Assembly: GCA_900539425.1 (NCBI GenBank)
Contig: UQBX01000026.1
Location: forward strand, 1-33,738
Source of the DNA: an uncultured Oscillospiraceae bacterium
GTDB lineage: Bacteria > Bacillota > Clostridia > Oscillospirales > Acutalibacteraceae
Direction of reading: 5' to 3'
Length of the DNA: 33,738 bases
Part shown: positions 32,295 through 33,738 of the stretch, in pieces
Numbering within the stretch: position 1 is the stretch's first letter
How the letters are laid out: each line of letters begins with the position of its first letter
Notes under the pieces: generated by a model
Seen by the model: only the letters and a program-made list of their open reading frames with translations
Told to the model about the DNA's origin: nothing
The model's database searches: none
Translations under genes and position numbers: made by a program

Positions 32295-32346
32295 CAATTT
32301 AAATACAAAAACGCCGTTGTTTTTACACATATGTATAAAATGGCAG

Positions 32347-32375
32347 TTGATTGATGTGCTGATTTATTTTATAAT
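32347..32375 (+). promoter_or_regulatory. Promoter of the FN3 protein gene
   Basis: TTGATT (32347-32352) and a perfect TATAAT (32370-32375) are 17 bp apart, so this gene is transcribed separately from the giant and LRR genes. Confidence 0.75.
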
Positions 32376-32437
32376 AAATATAATCGATACATGAATTATC
32401 TTAATGGATTTTTCCTGAAAGAAGAATGAGGTGTAAA

Positions 32438-33738
32438 ATGAAAAAGTTTTTAAGTATTGCGCTTAGCATAATTATGGCTCTTTGCGTAATGCCGGCAGGT
32501 GTGGCATTTGCCGGCGGAGAAAGTACTATAAATGCAGGTGAAACTGTTACCGTAACTCTTGAAGGAGACGGTGATACATACATCCTGATTTTTGTTCCGC
32601 AGAGAACAAGTATTTACCGTATTGCGTCTCACACGGAAAATTTTGAGGATCCAAAATGCGATATTTTTGACAGCAAGGGTTCTCCGGTTGCTTCTTGTGA
32701 TGATGATGCCAATGCTAATTTCGTTATTACTCAGGAATTTCAAAAAGGTGAGGAATATACTATCGTATGCGGAGGCAACGGCATAGGCGACGGTATTGAA
32801 TACACAGTAGATATAATAGATACCACTCCTGCTGTAAAACCTTCAGCGCCTCAAAATCTTAAAGTAACTGATCTTACTGAAACAGGATTTAAATTAAGCT
32901 GGGACGCTGTTGAAGGCGCTGTTAAGTATTTGGTTTTTGATCCTACAACTGAGCCCAGTACTGCTAAATATGTAACCGAAAATTACTACGTTTTCAGCAA
33001 CCTTAAAGTTGAAACGGAATACACTATTAAAGTTTTGGCTGTAGGCGAGGGAGGAATGAACTCTGATTCTACAGAGATCACTGTAAAAACCTTGGGTGAA
33101 GCACCTGCAGCTCCTACAGGTTTTACAGTTGAAAATATTACTTCAACAGGCTTTAAACTTTTGTGGAACGCTGCCGCTAATGCTAATGAATATGATATTT
33201 ATATCGTGAGTGAAGACAGCGAAAAATTTGTCGGCACAACAAAAGACACATATTATACTTTCTCAGATTTAACACCCGGTCAGAATTACAGCATAAAAGT
33301 TGTTGCAAAGAATGAATACAATGAAGCTTCTGCAACAGCATCAGCACGAACTGCTCCCGCTGTTCCCGGTAATCTTAAAGCTTCTAATGTAACGCAGACA
33401 GGATTTAGCCTTGACTGGGATGATGTGTCATCAGCAAGCAATTATAGAATTACCGTGAAAGGCAACGGAGACACGAAAACCATAGAAACAACAGAAAGCA
33501 AATGCAGTGTAACAGGACTTTCTGCAAATACAAAATATACCGTTACTGTTGTTGCTGAAGATGAAGAGGGTCTTGTTTCTGATTCAGCGAATATCGAAGT
33601 AACAACAGATAAGGCGTCAACAGGTACAAAACCGTCAGCTCCAACAGGCTATAACGTATATGCACGCGGAAACGGCGGCAAATCGCTTTATCTTGAGTGG
33701 AAAGCATCTTCTAATGCAGACGGATATAAAGTATATAT
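32438..33738 (+). CDS. Secreted protein with FN3 repeats, 5' part only (runs off window end)
   Basis: The frame is open from ATG 32438 to the end of the window (433 residues), with GAGGTG closely upstream. The signal peptide is about 1-26 (ending AGVAFA). Residues about 27-130 resemble the C-terminal pre-peptidase (PPC) domain: GETVTVTLEGDGDTYILIFV...FDSKGSPVASCDDD...GEEYTIVCGG. Three fibronectin type III repeats (about 135-215, 220-305, 308-393; each opening with PxAPxxLKVxxxTxTGFxLSWDxV and ending in YTIKVLAV-type strands) and the start of a fourth follow. FN3 repeats in secreted bacterial proteins usually space catalytic or binding domains, which would lie beyond the window. The gene has its own promoter and joins the surface-protein cluster. 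Confidence 0.9.
   Translation, partial: MKKFLSIALSIIMALCVMPAGVAFAGGESTINAGETVTVTLEGDGDTYILIFVPQRTSIYRIASHTENFEDPKCDIFDSKGSPVASCDDDANANFVITQEFQKGEEYTIVCGGNGIGDGIEYTVDIIDTTPAVKPSAPQNLKVTDLTETGFKLSWDAVEGAVKYLVFDPTTEPSTAKYVTENYYVFSNLKVETEYTIKVLAVGEGGMNSDSTEITVKTLGEAPAAPTGFTVENITSTGFKLLWNAAANANEYDIYIVSEDSEKFVGTTKDTYYTFSDLTPGQNYSIKVVAKNEYNEASATASARTAPAVPGNLKASNVTQTGFSLDWDDVSSASNYRITVKGNGDTKTIETTESKCSVTGLSANTKYTVTVVAEDEEGLVSDSANIEVTTDKASTGTKPSAPTGYNVYARGNGGKSLYLEWKASSNADGYKVY

Overview
The window looks like a chromosomal segment of a spore-forming, anaerobic gut-type member of the Clostridia, most plausibly the Oscillospiraceae/Ruminococcaceae. The evidence is a full-length SpoVT sporulation regulator, ribosomal protein L27 with the Prp-cleaved leader next to the Prp protease, a single-chain PurL, a Feo iron system with the small FeoB-associated Cys-rich protein, and secreted Big_2/FIVAR, LRR and FN3 proteins, one with a dockerin-like calcium loop. 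No species is claimed. No tRNA, rRNA, IS element, integrase, phage gene or CRISPR array was seen.

Layout. 1-3164: the 5' end of an unknown minus-strand gene, a divergent AraC-type regulator, and minus-strand spoVT and a MATE exporter. 3235-6130: the rpsO-pnp unit on the minus strand, with its own promoter, a structured rpsO leader, and a long hairpin between rpsO and pnp. 6138-7185: an AT-rich accessory patch with two Cys-rich minus-strand genes (one only 47 aa) diverging from a small XRE repressor, with a probable operator centred on the -35 box. 7199-8280: rplU-prp-rpmA. 8295-9190: a monocistronic SDR. 9222-12556: feoA-feoA-feoB plus the Cys-rich protein, with three copies of a GTTAG-N6-CTAAC dyad. 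12587-13980: a GH5 lipoprotein. 13983-22460: a minus-strand series purL, apgM-like, lipoprotein, metY, obg, mrnC. 22661-23947: a PAS-only protein. 24027-33738: a plus-strand surface/secreted cluster with a 2204-aa Big_2/FIVAR protein, an LRR/dockerin-like protein, and an FN3 protein that runs off the window.

How the parts work together. Most of the window is conserved housekeeping: translation, RNA decay, purine synthesis, methionine synthesis and iron uptake. The less ordinary parts are the Cys-rich/XRE patch at 6.1-7.2 kb, the PAS-only protein, the promoter-proximal three-way-junction RNA at 24063-24113, and the secreted cluster downstream of it. The strongest candidates for something undescribed are that 5'-end RNA fold in front of the giant secreted protein, and the cassette of two related Cys-rich proteins under a local repressor. 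Both rest on inspection only and need comparative searches.
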